A stretch of DNA of 7,748 bases. Origin: Chloroflexota bacterium. Lineage in GTDB: Bacteria > Chloroflexota > Dormibacteria > Dormibacterales > Dormibacteraceae. The position numbers were made by a program, and so were the translations under genes. The notes beneath the pieces were generated by a model. That model saw only the letters and a program-made list of their open reading frames with translations. It had not been told where the DNA came from and did no database searches. Every line of letters begins with the position of its first letter. The first letter of the stretch is position 1. The stretch spans positions 1-7,748 of the forward strand of contig VBFW01000106.1 in assembly GCA_005880525.1 (NCBI GenBank), read 5' to 3'. Below, piece by piece: positions 5,611 to 7,748 of the stretch.

Positions 5611-6222
5611 CTAGCTGCAGCCGGTCGTTGCGCCGCAGTTCAGGCATTTGTAGCACGAGCCTGACCGCACGGTGATCGCTCCACAGTCCGCGCACGCCGG
5701 CGCGTCAGTGTTGATGAACGCGATCTTCTGAATGCCGTTGGCCGGCTGCGGCGCCGCGATTATCTTCAGAGCGCCTGGACCAGTCTTCGGGTCGGGTGTT
5801 GAGGGCGGCGGCGGAGTTTCGACCGCCGGCTCGCGCATGATCACGCCTGCTTCCTCGGCGTCCTGGGCCGGCAGGAAGTGGGCCGCCATCCACCGGAAGA
5901 TGTAGTCGACGATCGACTTGGCGATTGGGATCTCGGGGTTCTTGGTGAAGCCCGACGGCTCGAAGCGCATGTGAGTGAACTTGTCGACCATGAACTTCAG
6001 CGGCACGCCGAACTGGAGCGCGTATGAGGTCTGCGTGGCGAACGCGTCCATGAGGCCCGAGATGGTCGAGCCCTCCTTGGCCATGGTCACGAAGAGCTCG
6101 CCCGGCTGGCCGTCCTCGTACAGGCCGACCGTGAGGTAGCCCTCGTGGCCGCCGATGTCGAACTTGTGAGTGATCGACTTGCGCTCGTCCGGCAGCTTGT
6201 GCCGCATCGCGCTGTATTGCAC
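5611..6222 (-). pseudogene. nrdJ: Adenosylcobalamin-dependent ribonucleotide reductase, C-terminal part (frame broken from the catalytic part)
   Basis: The frame from GTG 6222 gives 203 residues matching the C-terminal region of class II RNR. It reads RHKLPDERKSITHKFDIGG, GYLTVGLYEDG, then ELFVTMAKEGSTISGLMDAF and FEPSGFTKNPEIPIAKSIVD. A Pro-rich linker (about 130-150) follows. The tail holds six cysteines (177, 180, 190, 193, 196, 202) in the pattern CxxC, then CxxCxxC, ending TTGCS. In this family that tail is taken to bind zinc and/or reduce the active-site disulfide. The GTG is probably not a real start: no ribosome site precedes it and homology continues slightly upstream. The segment that should link it to the catalytic part, including the conserved YRDG(S/C)K block, is missing. 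The stop at 5613-5611 is followed by a strong terminator, so this end is genuine. Confidence 0.85.
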
Positions 6223-6226
6223 GACC

Positions 6227-7748
6227 GGTCTTCGACATCGAGCCGGAGATGAACGGCTGCACGCCGGCCATCATCCGGACGTGGCCCATCGGCGCGATCG
6301 AGCGCGCGCCCTTGACCGGCTTGAAAGCGCAGTCGAACACCTTCAGGTGATCGTCGACGAGGTGCGGAGCGCCCTCGATGGTGTCGTTATCGTCGATGTA
6401 CTCGACGATCTCCTTGACCTCGTTGCTGTCGTAGCCGAGCTTGCGTAGAGCGGCCGGCACTGTGCCGTTGACGATTTTCAGCATGCCGCCGCCGACGAGC
6501 TTCTTGTACTTGACCAGCGCCAGGTCGGGCTCGATGCCCGTTGTGTCGCAGTCCATCATCAGGCCGATCGTGCCGGTGGGAGCCAGCACCGTCGCCTGCG
6601 CGTTGCGGTAGCCGTGAATGCGGCCCAGGTTGACCGCGTCGTCCCACGTGTCGCGCGCTGCCCGGATGACGTCTGCCGACTCGGGCGACGTGCTGAGCGC
6701 GTAGGCCGCCTGGCGGTGCTTCTCCATCACTCGCAGCATCGGTTCGCGGTTCCTGGAGTACTCGTCGAACGGACCTTTGACCTGCGCCATGCGCGCCGAC
6801 TGTGCGAACGCACGCCCGGTCATGATCGCAGTGATCGCGCCGGCGAAGCGTCGGCCTTCATCCGAGTCGTACGCGAGGCCCATCGACATGAGCAGCGCGC
6901 CCAGGTTCGCGTAGCCGAGACCCAGAGGGCGCAGCGCCTCTGAGTTCTTCCCGATGGCCGGGGTGGGGTAGGAGGCGTTCGAGACGATGATCTCCTGGCC
7001 CGTGAAGCAGATGTCCACCGCGCGGCGGAACCGGTCGACGTCGAAGGTGCCGGCCTCGTTCTGGAACTTCATGAGGTTGAGCGACAGCAGGTTGCACGCG
7101 GTGTCGTCCAGGAAGACGAACTCCGAGCACGGGTTGGTCGCGTTGATGCGACCCGTGTTCGGGACTACGTTCCAGTCCTGGATCGTGCTGTCGAACTGCA
7201 AGCCGGGATCGCCGCAGACCCACGCCGCCTCCGCGATCTCGCGCCACAGCGTCCGCGCCTGGAACTTGTCCACGACCCGGTTGTCGACGACCGCGTGGGT
7301 GTCCCAGCCCTTGTCGTCCATCACCGCGCGCATGAAGTCGTCGCTTATGCGCACAGAGTGGTTTGCGTTCTGGAACTGGACCGAGTCGTACGCGCCGCCG
7401 GCCACGTTGAAGCCGGAGTTGTAGCCGGACTCGATGAGCGCCCAGGCCTTCTTCTCTTCCTCCGCCTTGCAGCGGATGAAGGCGAGGACGTCGGGGTGGT
7501 CGGCGTTGAGGATGACCATCTTGGCCGCGCGGCGGGTCGTGCCGCCGGACTTGATCGAGCCGGCGAACGAGTCGTATCCGCGCATGAAGGAGACGGGTCC
7601 CGACGCGGTGCCGCCGCCCGAGAGCTGCTCCCTCGACGAGCGAAGCACCGACAGGTTGGTGCCCGTGCCGCTGCCGAACTTGAACAGCATGCCCTCGGTC
7701 TTGACGAGTTCGAGGATCGACTCCATCGAGTCCTGGACCGAGTTGATG
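6227..7748 (-). pseudogene. nrdJ: Adenosylcobalamin-dependent ribonucleotide reductase, catalytic part (5' end beyond right edge; broken at 6227)
   Basis: 507 codons of the RNR catalytic barrel, converting ribonucleotides to deoxyribonucleotides with adenosylcobalamin as radical source. It enters in frame at 7747 as INSVQDSMESILELVKTEG, so the N-terminus and the first redox cysteine (just before INSV in homologues) lie outside. Visible blocks include GSGTGTNLS, SGGGTASGPVSFMRG, KSGGTTRRAAKMVILN and the active-site NPCSE, whose Cys codon at 7129-7127 is the thiyl radical cysteine by homology. DTACNL follows with the likely second redox cysteine, then PTGTI (6580-6566) and DCDTTGIEPD. Homology stops at ISGSMSKT, after which the frame runs into nonsense; family members continue with VN and a conserved helical stretch to YRDGSK. 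The 3' remainder lies in another frame from 6225. The gene is almost certainly nrdJ; whether it is broken in nature is unsettled. Confidence 0.88.

Noticed and set aside
6218..6240. Intein or intron in nrdJ, where such insertions are common
   Set aside because: An intein or intron adds sequence; here conserved sequence is missing and nothing is inserted.
1..7748. CRISPR array, tRNA/rRNA genes, insertion sequences or prophage genes
   Set aside because: No regularly spaced repeats, tRNA-like cloverleaf, transposase motifs or phage-type proteins were seen in any frame.

Overview
This is a GC-rich bacterial chromosomal window with densely packed genes and strong third-position G/C. No phage, transposon, CRISPR or RNA gene was seen. 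The gene set and the near absence of Shine-Dalgarno sites suggest a soil-type high-GC lineage such as Chloroflexota, Dormibacterota or Actinomycetota. That placement is inference; no marker in the window fixes the taxon. The set is an adenosylcobalamin-dependent (class II) ribonucleotide reductase, a NiCoT nickel/cobalt permease, an NRAMP-like transporter, a GNAT acetyltransferase and an EntS-like exporter.

Layout, left to right. Positions 1-458 (minus) hold the N-terminal 152 residues of an EcsC-like membrane-associated protein that runs off the left edge. A divergent intergenic region (459-593) carries three inverted repeats, the longest a 28-bp imperfect palindrome next to a candidate promoter. 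A complete NiCoT permease (594-1661, plus) follows, then an NRAMP-like gene (1697-3021, plus) broken by an out-of-frame internal deletion. A small four-helix membrane protein (3031-3498, minus) converges on it and diverges from a GNAT acetyltransferase (3528-4202, plus). An MFS exporter (4306-5556, plus) comes next, preceded by a 16-bp perfect palindrome and a partial second copy. A strong intrinsic terminator (5559-5588) serves the minus-strand nrdJ gene (5611-7748). That gene lacks its N-terminus because of the window edge, and it is also broken internally at about 6223-6229.

Two themes stand out. First, two conserved genes (NRAMP-like and nrdJ) have each lost a block of conserved core and changed frame at a clean junction. 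Class II RNR is often the only aerobic RNR, so an assembly or gap-closure artefact must be excluded before calling either a true pseudogene. Second, several genes have a TANNNT hexamer 6-8 nt before the start codon and no Shine-Dalgarno, which is the pattern of leaderless transcription.

Functionally the window mixes metal uptake (Ni/Co permease, NRAMP-like transporter) with a cobalamin-dependent enzyme, plus exporter and acetyltransferase accessory genes. I see no coherent undescribed multi-gene system; the most checkable items are the two internal gaps, the leaderless promoters and the palindromic operator candidates.
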